This document shows, in pieces, positions 29,854 through 37,932 of a stretch of 45,648 nucleotides of DNA. This DNA comes from Blastococcus sp. CCUG 61487 (lineage in GTDB: Bacteria > Actinomycetota > Actinomycetes > Mycobacteriales > Geodermatophilaceae). The stretch is from assembly GCF_005222955.1 (NCBI RefSeq), contig NZ_LWUA01000268.1, positions 1 to 45,648 on the forward strand, in the 5' to 3' direction. Position 1 is the first letter of the stretch. Each line of letters begins with the position of its first letter. The position numbers and the translations under genes are program-made. Under the pieces are notes generated by a model. The model was not told the origin of the DNA and made no database searches. It worked only from the letters and a program-made list of their open reading frames with translations.

Positions 29854-30525
29854 TCAGAAGAGGCGCTGGGACGGGTCGTCGGTGCCCTTGAGGACGGCGT
29901 AGTCGACGGTCACGCAGTCGATGCCGCGATCCTGCGCCAGCACCCGGGCCTGCGGCTTGATCTCCTGCGCGGCGAACACGCCCTTGACCGGCGCCAGCAG
30001 CGGATCGCGGTTGAGCAGTTCGAGGTAGCGGGTCAGCTGCTCCACGCCGTCGATCTCCCCGCGACGCTTGATCTCCACCGCGACGGTCGTACCGGACGCG
30101 TCCCGGCACAGCAGGTCGACCGGCCCGATGGCGGTCGGGTACTCGCGGCGCACGAGCGACCAGCCGGCGCCGAAGGTCTCCACGTGCAGCGCGAGCAGCC
30201 GCTGCAGCTCCGCCTCCACGCCGTCCTTCTGCAGGCCCGGGTCGACTCCCAGATCGTGGGAGTGGTCGTGGTGGACCTCGTCGATCGTGATGATCAGCTG
30301 CTCGCCGGCCTTGTTGGTGACGGTCCAGGTGCCGGTGCCGTCGACGAGGTCGTCCTTGAGCGTGCAGGGCGGCGTCATCCAGTTCAACGGCTTGTAGGCG
30401 CGGTCGTCGGCGTGGATGGACACCGACCCGTCGGCCTTGACCAGCAGCAGCCGGGTGGCCATCGGCAGGTGGGCGGTCAGCCGCCCGACGTAGTCGACGG
30501 AGCAACGAGCGATCACCAGGCGCAC
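29854..30525 (-). CDS. nucS: NucS/EndoMS mismatch-specific endonuclease
   Basis: Cuts both strands at mismatches; it is the core of the non-canonical mismatch repair of most actinobacteria, which lack MutS/MutL. The 223-aa protein has an N-terminal beta-barrel-like domain ([20 protein letters not shown]). The RecB-like nuclease has Asp137 (GPVDLLCRD), Glu151 and Lys153 (VAVEIKRRG) and Gln163. It ends in QRLF, matching the C-terminal sliding-clamp binding tail known in EndoMS. The GTG start follows a leaderless-type -10; the frame extends to 30609 but the extra part overlaps the divergent gene. Confidence 0.95.
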   Translation of the reverse strand: MRLVIARCSVDYVGRLTAHLPMATRLLLVKADGSVSIHADDRAYKPLNWMTPPCTLKDDLVDGTGTWTVTNKAGEQLIITIDEVHHDHSHDLGVDPGLQKDGVEAELQRLLALHVETFGAGWSLVRREYPTAIGPVDLLCRDASGTTVAVEIKRRGEIDGVEQLTRYLELLNRDPLLAPVKGVFAAQEIKPQARVLAQDRGIDCVTVDYAVLKGTDDPSQRLF

Positions 30526-30533
30526 GGGCGCCG

Positions 30534-30539
30534 ACGGTA
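30534..30539 (-). promoter_or_regulatory. Putative leaderless -10 for nucS
   Basis: On the minus strand TACCGT (TANNNT) ends 8 bases before the GTG at 30525, with no Shine-Dalgarno. Confidence 0.45.
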
Positions 30540-30580
30540 CCTGCTCGGAACCGAGGGCCGCGGTGCGACGTCCTAGGGGC

Positions 30581-31447
30581 ATGGCGACCCTGCGGACCAT
30601 CCGGACCACCGCGGTCCTCCTGCTGCTGTGCGGCCTGGCCGCGTGCGCGGAGCCACCCGGGCCGCTGCGCGTCGAGCCCCCGGCGACGCCTTCCGACGAC
30701 CCGGGAGCGCTGGTGCTCCGGGTGCAGCAGGTCGGCGGCTACACCCCGCCCGGCGCCGACGCCGCCCGGCTGCCCGTGGTCAGCGTGTACGCCGACGGTC
30801 GCGTGTTCGGGCTGGGGCCGGTCGCGGCGATCTATCCCGGGTTCGCCTGGCCGAACCTGCAGGTGCGCCAGGTGCCCGTCGAGCAGGTGCAGGCGCTCGT
30901 GGACCGGGCGCTCGAAGCGGGGGTGGGCGACACGGGCGACCTCGGATCACCGCCGCTGGCCGACGTTCCCACCACCCGCTTCACGCTGGTCACCGCCGAG
31001 CAGCGGTTCGTGCGCGAGGTCTACGCGCTCGCCGAGGGCGCCGACGGCGAGGGGCTCACCGAGATCCAGCGCGCCGCCCGCGCGGACCTGCAGTCCTTCC
31101 TCGACGAGCTCGTGGAGGTCGCGCAGCCCTACGACGGCTCCCCCGAGGTCTACGAGCCGGCGGCGATCGCCGCGGTCGTCCGGCCCTGGACCGCGCCCGA
31201 GGACGACGGGTCCGGACTCGAGTACGGAGGGGCACAGCGCTGGCCCGGGCCGCCGCTGCCCGGCGAGCCGATCGGGCCGGACGTGCACTGCCTGGTGGCC
31301 ACCGGCGAGGAGGCGACGGCGGTGCGCACGGCGGCCGACCGGGCGAACGAGCTCACCCGGTGGGAGGCGGCCGACGGGACGACGTGGTCGGTCACCTTCC
31401 GGCCGCTGCTCCCGGACGAGGCGACCTGCGGCGACCTGACCGGCTGA
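30581..31447 (+). CDS. Predicted lipoprotein of unknown function
   Basis: A 288-aa protein starting [22 protein letters not shown]; the LAAC lipobox puts a lipid on Cys22. The mature part has a beta-rich pattern ([32 protein letters not shown]) followed by a longer mixed region ending [10 protein letters not shown] do not recognise a catalytic motif. It is divergent from nucS, with 55 bases between starts. ATG 30581 is preferred over GTG or ATG candidates further upstream because it gives a normal lipoprotein signal. Confidence 0.78.
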   Translation: MATLRTIRTTAVLLLLCGLAACAEPPGPLRVEPPATPSDDPGALVLRVQQVGGYTPPGADAARLPVVSVYADGRVFGLGPVAAIYPGFAWPNLQVRQVPVEQVQALVDRALEAGVGDTGDLGSPPLADVPTTRFTLVTAEQRFVREVYALAEGADGEGLTEIQRAARADLQSFLDELVEVAQPYDGSPEVYEPAAIAAVVRPWTAPEDDGSGLEYGGAQRWPGPPLPGEPIGPDVHCLVATGEEATAVRTAADRANELTRWEAADGTTWSVTFRPLLPDEATCGDLTG

Positions 31448-31477
31448 CCCGACGGGCGGTCGGACTCGGCTCGAGCA

Positions 31478-32248
31478 TCAGTCCGGCCAGACGGGTGGGC
31501 GCTTCTCCAGGAACGACGCCATCCCCTCACGCGCTCCCGGGAGCTGGCTCGCCGCGGCCATGACCTCGATCGCCGTCGCGTAGGCGTCGCGCTCCGGTCG
31601 GTCGAGCTGGGCGTACATCGTCTGCTTGCCCCAGGCCTTGCTCGCCCGCGAGCCGCGGGTCGCCCGGGCCATGAGGTCGTCGACGGCGTCGTCTAGCTGG
31701 TCGTCGGGCACCACCCGGTTCACCAGGCCCCAGTCCAGCGCCGTCCGCGCGTCGATCACGTCGCCGGTGAGCGCCAGCTCCATCGCCCGCTTCCGTCCGA
31801 CGTTCCGCGCGATCGCCACCATCGGGGTGTGGCAGAACCAGCCGCCCTTGCCGCCGGGCGCGGCGAAGCCGGCCGACTCCGCCGCGACCGCCAGGTCGCA
31901 GGAGGCGACCAGCTGGCAGCCCGCCGCGGTGGCCAGCGCGTGGACACGGGCGATGACGACCTGCGGCACGTCCTGGATCGTCTGCATCAGCTCGGTGCAC
32001 AGCCGCAGCAGGCTGCGCACCTCGGGCAACGGCCTGCCGGAGACGTCGGCGAAGTCGTGGCCTGCGCTGAACACCGGGCCCTCCCCACCCAGCACGATGC
32101 CCGCCACGTCGGTCCGCCCGGCCTCGGTGACCGCGGCCAGCAGCTGGGTCAGGTGCTCGCGGGAGAGCGCGTTGCGGCGCTGCGGCCGTGCCATCGTGAT
32201 GCGGACGACGTCGCCGTCGCGCTCTACCCGGGGTGCGCCGTCAGCCAT
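31478..32248 (-). CDS. Crotonase-fold protein, ECHDC3-like
   Basis: A 256-aa enoyl-CoA hydratase/isomerase-superfamily protein with the CoA-binding fold (RPQRRNALSREHL, VFSAGHDFADV). In the oxyanion region TAAGCQLVASCD, the first catalytic Glu of true hydratases is Gln112; the second Glu position (usually FGxPE) is Gly132 (FAAPGGKGGWF). It is very similar in pattern to the ECHDC3 group, so simple hydration of crotonyl-CoA is doubtful. It sits 18 bases downstream of the B12 mutase gene, with its own leaderless-type -10 in the gap. Confidence 0.85.
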   Translation of the reverse strand: MADGAPRVERDGDVVRITMARPQRRNALSREHLTQLLAAVTEAGRTDVAGIVLGGEGPVFSAGHDFADVSGRPLPEVRSLLRLCTELMQTIQDVPQVVIARVHALATAAGCQLVASCDLAVAAESAGFAAPGGKGGWFCHTPMVAIARNVGRKRAMELALTGDVIDARTALDWGLVNRVVPDDQLDDAVDDLMARATRGSRASKAWGKQTMYAQLDRPERDAYATAIEVMAAASQLPGAREGMASFLEKRPPVWPD

Positions 32249-32254
32249 GGGCCG

Positions 32255-32260
32255 ACGCTA
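32255..32260 (-). promoter_or_regulatory. Putative leaderless -10 for the ECHDC3-like gene
   Basis: On the minus strand TAGCGT (TANNNT) ends 6 bases before the ATG at 32248, within the 18-bp gap after the mutase gene. Confidence 0.35.
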
Positions 32261-32266
32261 CCGACC

Positions 32267-34285
32267 TCAGGCCGGCTGCGGCACCTGCTCCGAGAGGCCG
32301 TTGGCCTCGCGGATCACGTCGACCACCGTGCCCATGATGTCGGTCAGCCCGAAGTCCTTGGGCGTGAAGACACGGGCGACGCCGAGCTCGCGCAGCCGGC
32401 GCGCGTCGCTGTCGGGGATGATCCCGCCGACGACCACGGGGACGTCGTCCAGGCCGGCCTGCTTCAGCCCGTCGAGGACCGCCGGCACCACCTGCAGGTG
32501 CGAGCCGGAGAGCACCGACAGCCCGACGACGTGCACGTCCTCCTCGACGGCCGCCGAGACGATCTGCGACGGCGTCAGGCGGATGCCCTGGTAGATGACC
32601 TCGAACCCGGCGTCGCGGGCCCGCACGGCGATCTGCTCGGCGCCGTTGGAGTGCCCGTCGAGGCCGGGCTTGCCGACCAGGAACCGCAGGCGGCCCCCGA
32701 GCTCCTCACCGGTGAACCGGACGCGGTCGCGGATCTCGACGAGGGTCTGGTCGGCCTCGCCGCCCCCGGTCGCCGCGGCGACCCCGGTGGGCGCCCGGTA
32801 CTCGCCGAAGACCTCGCGCAGCACCCCGGCCCACTCCCCCGTCGTCACCCCGGCACGGGCGCAGTCGAGGGTGGCCTCCATGAGGTTCTCGTCGGTCCCT
32901 GCGGCTCGGCGCAGCCGCTCGAGGGCCGCGTCCGCCTTCGCCTGGTCACGCTCGGCGCGCCACTTCTTCACCGCCTCCTGGGCGGCCTGCTCCACCGCGG
33001 GATCCACGGTCATGATCGCGGTGTCCAGGTCGGCGGTGAGCGGGTTGGGCTCGGTGGTCTCGAACTTGTTGACCCCGACGACGACGTCCTCGCCGCTCTC
33101 CATCTTGCGGCGCCGCTCGGCCAGCGAGGCCACGAGCTGGCCCTTCATGTAGCCGGACTCGACGGCGGCCACGGCGCCACCCATCTCCTCCACCCGCGCC
33201 ATCTCGGCGCGCGCGCCCTCGATCAGGTCGGCCACCTTCTTCTCGACCACGACCGACCCGGTGAACAGGTCCTCGTACTCGAGCAGGTCGGTCTCGTAGG
33301 CCAGCACCTGCTGCAGCCGCAGCGACCACTGCTGGTCCCACGGCCGGGGCAGGCCCAGCGCCTCGTTCCAGGCCGGCAGCTGCACGGCGCGGGCACGGGC
33401 GTCGCGGGACAGGGTGACGGCGAGCATCTCCAGCACGATGCGCTGGACGTTGTTCTCCGGCTGCGCCTCGGTCAGCCCGAGGGAGTTGACCTGCACGCCG
33501 TAGCGGAACCGGCGGTGCTTGGGGTCCTGCACGCCGTAGCGCTCCTTCGTCAGCTCGTCCCAGAGCTGGGTGAAGGCGCGCATCTTGCACATCTCCTCGA
33601 CGAAGCGGACGCCCGCGTTGACGAAGAATGAGATGCGCGCGACGACCTCGCCGAACTTCTCCTGCGGCACCTGGCCGGAGTCGCGCACCGAGTCGAGGAC
33701 GGCGATCGCGGTGGAGAGGGCGTAGGCGATCTCCTGCTCCGGCGTCGCCCCGGCCTCCTGCAGGTGGTAGCTGCAGATGTTGGTCGGGTTCCACTTCGGC
33801 ATGGCCGTCACCGTGTAGGCGACCATGTCGGTGATCAGCCGCATCGAGGGCGCCGGCGGGAACACGTAGGTGCCCCGCGACAGGTACTCCTTGATGATGT
33901 CGTTCTGCGTCGTCCCGGCGAGCTTGCTGACGTCGTGCCCGTGCTCCTCGGCGACCGCCTGGTAGAGCGCGAGCAGCCACATCGCGGTGGCGTTGATCGT
34001 CATCGACGTGTTCATCTCGTCGAGCGGGATGCCGTCGAACAGGGCCCGCATGTCCCCGATGTGGGTGACCGGGACACCGACCTTGCCGACCTCGCCGACG
34101 GCCAGCTCGTCGTCGGGGTCGTAGCCCGTCTGCGTCGGCAGGTCGAACGCCACCGAGAGGCCCGTCTGCCCCTTGGCGAGGTTGCGCCGGTACAGGGCGT
34201 TGGACTCGGCCGGCGAGGAGTGGCCGGCGTAGGTGCGCATGACCCAGGGACGGTCGCGCTCCGACGGGTTCGATGGGAACGGCAT
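32267..34285 (-). CDS. ecm: B12-dependent acyl-CoA mutase, ethylmalonyl-CoA mutase (MeaA) type
   Basis: Predicted to rearrange (2R)-ethylmalonyl-CoA to (2S)-methylsuccinyl-CoA. The 672-aa single polypeptide has a substrate barrel (RPWVMRTYAGHSSPAESNAL, MNTSMTINATAMWLL) and a C-terminal cobalamin domain with LDGHSNG (His545 as cobalt ligand), SVLSGSH and VVVGGIIP. The start DRPWVMRTYAGHS and the one-chain layout match MeaA/Ecm rather than the two-subunit methylmalonyl-CoA mutase. The specificity call rests on pattern memory plus the presence of ccr, epimerase and meaB nearby. The ATG at 34285 has no Shine-Dalgarno but a leaderless-type -10. Confidence 0.88.
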   Translation of the reverse strand: MPFPSNPSERDRPWVMRTYAGHSSPAESNALYRRNLAKGQTGLSVAFDLPTQTGYDPDDELAVGEVGKVGVPVTHIGDMRALFDGIPLDEMNTSMTINATAMWLLALYQAVAEEHGHDVSKLAGTTQNDIIKEYLSRGTYVFPPAPSMRLITDMVAYTVTAMPKWNPTNICSYHLQEAGATPEQEIAYALSTAIAVLDSVRDSGQVPQEKFGEVVARISFFVNAGVRFVEEMCKMRAFTQLWDELTKERYGVQDPKHRRFRYGVQVNSLGLTEAQPENNVQRIVLEMLAVTLSRDARARAVQLPAWNEALGLPRPWDQQWSLRLQQVLAYETDLLEYEDLFTGSVVVEKKVADLIEGARAEMARVEEMGGAVAAVESGYMKGQLVASLAERRRKMESGEDVVVGVNKFETTEPNPLTADLDTAIMTVDPAVEQAAQEAVKKWRAERDQAKADAALERLRRAAGTDENLMEATLDCARAGVTTGEWAGVLREVFGEYRAPTGVAAATGGGEADQTLVEIRDRVRFTGEELGGRLRFLVGKPGLDGHSNGAEQIAVRARDAGFEVIYQGIRLTPSQIVSAAVEEDVHVVGLSVLSGSHLQVVPAVLDGLKQAGLDDVPVVVGGIIPDSDARRLRELGVARVFTPKDFGLTDIMGTVVDVIREANGLSEQVPQPA

Positions 34286-34293
34286 AACCGCGG

Positions 34294-34299
34294 AGTCTA
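34294..34299 (-). promoter_or_regulatory. Putative leaderless -10 for the B12 mutase gene
   Basis: On the minus strand TAGACT (TANNNT) ends 8 bases before the ATG at 34285. No B12 riboswitch is seen upstream; the divergent neighbour starts only 105 bases away. Confidence 0.5.
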
Positions 34300-34389
34300 G
34301 GGCCGGGCCAGGGGAGGCGTTGCCTCCGCCGGGGTGACATGACCGGTGGCACACTCGAACGCGCTAAGGACCCCGTCGGGGAGGAAGCC

Positions 34390-34698
34390 GTGAGCGGAGG
34401 GCTCGGGCCGATCCTGGTCGTCGCCGTCGTCCTCGCCGGACTGGCGCTGCTGACCCGCTGGGCCTTCGGGCCCGGGTACGGCCGCGGCACCCCTCCGGCG
34501 GAACGCTCCGACGACGGACTGCTGGTGCCGGTCGCGACGGTGTCGTCGCCGGAGACGGCCCGCGCGCTGCGGGCGGTGCTCTCCGATGCCGGGATCCGCT
34601 CGACGCAGCGCACCCACCCCTCGCGGCGGACCGACGTGCTCGTCTTCCCGGACGACGCCGCCCGCGCCGGCACCCTCGCCGCCGGCTTCGGGGGTTAG
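34390..34698 (+). CDS. Small single-TM protein with DUF2007-like domain
   Basis: A 102-aa protein: N-terminal membrane segment ([21 protein letters not shown]) and a small cytoplasmic domain ([39 protein letters not shown]) resembling the DUF2007 fold. Function unknown. The GTG at 34390 has GGGGAGGA six bases upstream; an ATG at 34339 in the same frame lacks support. Its stop overlaps the murA stop on the other strand in a TTAG. Confidence 0.68.
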   Translation: MSGGLGPILVVAVVLAGLALLTRWAFGPGYGRGTPPAERSDDGLLVPVATVSSPETARALRAVLSDAGIRSTQRTHPSRRTDVLVFPDDAARAGTLAAGFGG

Positions 34699-35969
34699 TC
34701 GGGCCGGCGGGTCCGCTCCACCTGCACGCCCAGTCCGCGCAGCTGCTCGACGAAGCGGGGGTAGCCGCGGTCGACGTGGTGCACCTCCTGCACCTCGGTG
34801 ACCCCGTCGGCGACCAGCCCGGCCAGGACCAGACCCGCGCCCGCCCGGATGTCGGTGGCCACCACGGGCGCGCTGGAGAGCCGTTCCCGGCCGCGGACGA
34901 CGGCGTGGTGGCCGTCGATGCGCACGTCGGCACCGAGCCGCACCAGCTCGTTGACGAACATGAACCGGCCCTCGAAGACGTTCTCGGTGATCAGCGCCGT
35001 CCCCGTGGACACGGCGGCCAGCGCGACGGCCATCGGCTGCAGGTCGGTCGGGAACCCGGGGAAGGGCAGGGTGACGACGTCGACCCCGCGCGGCCGCTCG
35101 CTCATCGCGACCCGCAGGCCCTCGGGCAGCACCTCGACCGTGGCGCCGGCGTCGGCGAGCTTGTCCAGCACCACCCGGAGGTGGGTGGCGACGGCCCGCT
35201 CGATGACGACGTCGCCGCGGGTCATGACCGCGCCGATCGCCCAGGTGCCGGCGACGATCCGGTCGGGGACGGTGCTGAACGTGACGGGCCGGAGCTCGTC
35301 GACGCCGTCGACCGTGAGCGTCGAGGTGCCCGCGCCGTCGATGCTCGCGCCCATCGCGGTGAGCATCGCGCAGAGATCCACGATCTCCGGCTCGCGCGCG
35401 GCGTTGTCGATCACCGTGGTCCCCCGCGCCAGCACGGCGGCCATCAGCAGGTTCTCGGTGGCGCCGACCGAGGGGAAGTCCAGCCAGATCGAGGTGCCGG
35501 TCAGCCGGGGCGCGGTGGCGACGAGGAAGCCGTGCTCGCTGATGATCGTGGCGCCCAGCCGCTCGAGCCCCGCGATGTGCATGTCCAGGCCGCGCGAACC
35601 GATGGCGTCACCACCGGGCAGGGCGACGCGGGCGCTGCCGCAGCGCGCCACCAGCGGCCCCAGCACGCTGATCGACGCTCGCATGCGGCGGACCAGGTCG
35701 TAGTCGGTCTCGGTGGAGGGCTGCTCCGGCACGTCGACGACCAGCCTGCCGCCCCCGCCCTCCGACGGCGCGTACTCGACGCCGCAGCCCAGCCGGCGCA
35801 GCACCTCGCTCATGATCGTGACGTCGAGGATGTCGGGGACCTCGTCGATCGTGCTCCGGCCCGGTGACAGCAGCGCCGCGGCCATGAGCTTCAGCGCGCT
35901 GTTCTTGGCCCCGGTGACCCGGACCCGCCCCGACAGGGCGGTTCCGCCCGACACCTCGAAGCACTCCAC
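34695..35969 (-). CDS. murA: UDP-N-acetylglucosamine 1-carboxyvinyltransferase
   Basis: First committed step of peptidoglycan synthesis: enolpyruvyl transfer from PEP to UDP-GlcNAc in the cytoplasm. The 424-aa EPSP-synthase-fold protein has [15 protein letters not shown] near the start and [12 protein letters not shown] near the end. The active-site loop reads [11 protein letters not shown], with Asp121 where E. coli has Cys115. That substitution is known in mycobacteria and blocks fosfomycin alkylation. The GTG start has no Shine-Dalgarno and lies 6 bases after a leaderless -10 shared with the divergent gene. Confidence 0.95.
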   Translation of the reverse strand: MECFEVSGGTALSGRVRVTGAKNSALKLMAAALLSPGRSTIDEVPDILDVTIMSEVLRRLGCGVEYAPSEGGGGRLVVDVPEQPSTETDYDLVRRMRASISVLGPLVARCGSARVALPGGDAIGSRGLDMHIAGLERLGATIISEHGFLVATAPRLTGTSIWLDFPSVGATENLLMAAVLARGTTVIDNAAREPEIVDLCAMLTAMGASIDGAGTSTLTVDGVDELRPVTFSTVPDRIVAGTWAIGAVMTRGDVVIERAVATHLRVVLDKLADAGATVEVLPEGLRVAMSERPRGVDVVTLPFPGFPTDLQPMAVALAAVSTGTALITENVFEGRFMFVNELVRLGADVRIDGHHAVVRGRERLSSAPVVATDIRAGAGLVLAGLVADGVTEVQEVHHVDRGYPRFVEQLRGLGVQVERTRRPD

Positions 35970-35975
35970 CGGGTC

Positions 35976-35985
35976 AGCCTAGGCT
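35976..35985. promoter_or_regulatory. Symmetric bidirectional -10 palindrome (murA / adenosyltransferase)
   Basis: AGCCTAGGCT is a perfect 10-bp palindrome in the middle of the 22-bp gap between divergent start codons. It reads TAGGCT (TANNNT) on both strands. On the plus strand TAGGCT ends 6 bases before ATG 35992; on the minus strand it ends 6 bases before GTG 35969. Both genes would be leaderless and the two -10 elements overlap by two bases. Confidence 0.55.
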
Positions 35986-35991
35986 TCCGGC

Positions 35992-36579
35992 ATGACGGTC
36001 CGGCTGACGCGCATCTACACGAAGACCGGCGACGCCGGGCAGACCCACCTCGGCGACATGAGCCGGGTGTCCAAGACCGACCCGCGGCTCGTCGCCTACG
36101 CCGACGTGGACGAGACCAACAGCGTCCTCGGGACGGCCCTGGCGCTGGGCTCCCCCGAGCCCGGGCTCGCCGATCTGCTGCGCGGCATCCAGAACGACCT
36201 CTTCGACGTCGGCGCCGACCTATGCACGCCGGTCACGCCCGACCCGGAGTACCCGCCGCTGCGGATCACCCCGGCCTACACCGAGCGGCTCGAGGCCCTC
36301 TGCGACGAGTACAACGAGACGCTGACCAAGCTCAACAGCTTCATCCTCCCGGGCGGCACCCCGCTCGCCGCGCTGCTGCACCAGGCCCGGGTGGTCGCCC
36401 GGCGGGCCGAGCGCAGCGTGTGGGCGCTGCTGGCGGCGGACGAGGCGGACGGGCAGAGCGGTCGCACCAACGACGAGACCGCGCGCTACCTCAACCGGCT
36501 CTCCGACCTGCTGTTCATCCTCGCGCGGGTCGCCAACCCCGGCGGCGACATCCTCTGGGAGCCCGGCTCTCGACAGTGA
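35992..36579 (+). CDS. PduO-type ATP:cob(I)alamin adenosyltransferase
   Basis: Adds the 5'-deoxyadenosyl group to cob(I)alamin, making the cofactor for acyl-CoA mutases. The 195-aa helical-bundle protein has the ATP-binding start RIYTKTGDAGQT, VDETNSVLG, LFDVGADL and a C-terminal RRAERSVWAL...LNRLSDLLFILAR. This supplies the B12 mutase at 32267-34285 and is handed over with MeaB. It is divergent from murA across 22 bases and convergent with the DUF2550 gene across a hairpin repeat. Confidence 0.94.
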   Translation: MTVRLTRIYTKTGDAGQTHLGDMSRVSKTDPRLVAYADVDETNSVLGTALALGSPEPGLADLLRGIQNDLFDVGADLCTPVTPDPEYPPLRITPAYTERLEALCDEYNETLTKLNSFILPGGTPLAALLHQARVVARRAERSVWALLAADEADGQSGRTNDETARYLNRLSDLLFILARVANPGGDILWEPGSRQ

Positions 36580-36585
36580 TGGAAC

Positions 36586-36646
36586 GGCCGCCCTTCAGGG
36601 GCCCGCGCCGAGCGTGCGAGGCGTGGGGGGAAGGGTGGTCCTTCTC
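36586..36646. repeat. Hairpin repeat, copy A (conserved core, variable stem)
   Basis: The outer arms GGCCGCCCTTC (36586-36596) and GAAGGGTGGTCC (36630-36641) enclose the inner stem CCCGCGCC/GGCGTGGG and loop GAGCGTGCGA (36610-36619). TTCTC follows and directly abuts the stop of the minus-strand DUF2550 gene. It fills the whole gap between two convergent genes and may terminate both. Confidence 0.7.
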
Positions 36647-37048
36647 CTAGCGGACCGGCGGGGCGCTCTCCACCCAGGAGAGGAAACCGGTGACGGTCGA
36701 GGGGTCCATGGCCAGCTCGCGGGGCCCCTCGGCCGTGGAGCACGACAGGACGACGACGTCGTCCGGGAGCGGCAGGTCGTCGCGGCCGGCCGCCCGCTGA
36801 CCTGTGACGGCGAACTCCGACCGACCCAGCCGGTGCGTCGGGCGCACGGACAGGGAGAGCGCCCGGTACCAGAGCAGCGCGTCCCCGCCGTACCAGGCGA
36901 CCCCCACCGACCAGCGGGAGGCGCCGGGCGTGCGCAGCCACATCGTGACCGCCCCCAGCCCGGAGAGCAGGAACCGTCGGCGGAGCAGGAAGACGACCGC
37001 GACCAGGACGAGCACCAGCCCGGCGAGGACCAGGAGCGCGGTCGTCAC
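36647..37048 (-). CDS. DUF2550 family membrane protein
   Basis: A 133-aa actinobacterial protein with one N-terminal membrane segment (TTALLVLAGLVLVLVAVVFLL) and a cytoplasmic domain (WSVGVAWYGGDALLWYRALS, ELAMDPSTVTGFLSWVESAPP) of the DUF2550 family. It commonly sits just after atpC, as here (37 bases). Function unknown; its position suggests a link to the membrane or ATP synthase expression rather than proof of one. Confidence 0.85.
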   Translation of the reverse strand: MTTALLVLAGLVLVLVAVVFLLRRRFLLSGLGAVTMWLRTPGASRWSVGVAWYGGDALLWYRALSLSVRPTHRLGRSEFAVTGQRAAGRDDLPLPDDVVVLSCSTAEGPRELAMDPSTVTGFLSWVESAPPVR

Positions 37049-37085
37049 GGGGCGGTCCTGGTCGCTGCGGGGTGAGCCGGACGGG

Positions 37086-37475
37086 TCAGGCGGTCTCGCC
37101 GGCGGCGCGCAGCCGGGACTGCGCCCGCCGGGCCGCGGCCACGGCCTCGGCGTCGTCGTCCGCGGACTCGGCCCGGCGCAGCGCCTCGCGGGCGCGCTCG
37201 ACGTCGATCTCGGTGGAGATCTCCGCCGTCTCGGCGAGGATCGACACGCCGTTCTCGGTCACCGACAGGAAACCGCCGTGCGCGGCGACGACGAGGTCCT
37301 CACCGGACTCCGTGCGAATCGTGACGACGCCACCGGCGGCGAGTTCACCGAGCAGCGGCGCGTGGCCGGGCATGACGCCGAGCTCGCCCTCGGTCGTGCG
37401 GGCGATGACCATCGTCGCCTCGCCGGACCAGATCTTGCGCTCGACTGCCACCAACTCGACCTGCAGGGTCGCCAC
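37086..37475 (-). CDS. atpC: F1 ATP synthase epsilon subunit
   Basis: Rotor subunit that couples and restrains F1. The 129-aa protein has the N-terminal beta-sandwich ([33 protein letters not shown]) and a C-terminal helical pair ([30 protein letters not shown]). The GTG start has AGGAG a few bases upstream. It is 515 bases from atpD rather than adjoining it, with its own promoter-like element, so it may be transcribed separately. Confidence 0.95.
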   Translation of the reverse strand: MATLQVELVAVERKIWSGEATMVIARTTEGELGVMPGHAPLLGELAAGGVVTIRTESGEDLVVAAHGGFLSVTENGVSILAETAEISTEIDVERAREALRRAESADDDAEAVAAARRAQSRLRAAGETA

Positions 37476-37506
37476 GACACTCCTCGGATCCACGGACGGA
37501 CGCCCC

Positions 37507-37512
37507 ACTGTA
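37507..37512 (-). promoter_or_regulatory. Putative -10 for atpC
   Basis: Minus strand reads TTATACAGT (37515-37507), giving TACAGT as TANNNT, 31 bases before the atpC start. It is one of the most AT-rich short stretches around. It implies a short leader with the AGGAG site. No good -35 was found. Confidence 0.4.
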
Positions 37513-37513
37513 T

Positions 37514-37575
37514 AAGGACGCCTCCGCCCCGGTCCTGGCGGGCTCGGACGCGTGGGGGGAAGGGTGGTCCTTCTC
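37514..37575. repeat. Hairpin repeat, copy B (degenerate left arm)
   Basis: Its right half, GCGTGGGGGGAAGGGTGGTCC plus tail TTCTC (37550-37575), is identical to copy A. The left half has diverged; AAGGAC (37514-37519) still pairs with GTCCTT (37567-37572). The tail again abuts a minus-strand stop codon, that of the small ORF at 37576. Confidence 0.6.
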
Positions 37576-37761
37576 TCAGGCGGCGCGGCGGTACAGCAGG
37601 GTGAAACGGCCCACCCGCACCCACGGGTGGCGCACGGTGGAGGCCGGCGCCCACTCGCCGAGGTCGAACGGCGGAGCGGTGAGCGGCTCCGGACCGTGCG
37701 GCGGCCAGGTCCAGACCTGCTCCTCGGCAGGTTGCCGGTGCAGCGTCGCGTTCGCATCCAC
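37576..37761 (-). CDS. Small hypothetical protein between atpD and atpC
   Basis: About 61 aa from GTG 37761 ([17 protein letters not shown]... to ...FTLLYRRAA). The frame is open further up to 37872, but codon bias is convincing only from here. Nearly every third codon position is G or C, and the product is Trp/Pro-rich ([19 protein letters not shown]). I do not recognise it. It lies between two hairpin repeats and after a strong hairpin, where atpD and atpC normally adjoin. Confidence 0.45.
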   Translation of the reverse strand: MDANATLHRQPAEEQVWTWPPHGPEPLTAPPFDLGEWAPASTVRHPWVRVGRFTLLYRRAA

Positions 37762-37878
37762 GTGGCGGACCCCAGGGACGGCGTCCGCCGATCGGACGCA
37801 CTCCTGAGATGGTCGGCACGGGCGGCCGACCTCTGCAGGCTGTGACCTGAGAAACACACGGTCGGGTGACACGAACGC

Positions 37879-37916
37879 CGACGGCCGGGCCTCCCCGGAG
37901 GGAGACCCGGCCGTCG
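37879..37916. terminator. Strong hairpin between atpD and the small ORF
   Basis: An 11-bp perfect stem (37879-37889 with 37906-37916) contains an inner CCTCC/GGAGG pair. In the atpD direction it is followed by GCGTTCGTGT. Together with repeat copy C it should end most transcripts coming from atpD. Confidence 0.6.
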
Positions 37917-37932
37917 ACGTGAGCTACTGGTC

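Noticed and set aside
32267-34285. Methylmalonyl-CoA mutase large subunit
   Set aside because: It is a single complete chain with Ecm/MeaA-like N-terminal motifs and no small-subunit gene beside it, in a ccr-containing region. It remains possible at low probability.
34286-34389. Possible cobalamin riboswitch before the B12 mutase
   Set aside because: The divergent gap is only 104 bp, with no B12-box-like sequence and a leaderless -10 next to the start.
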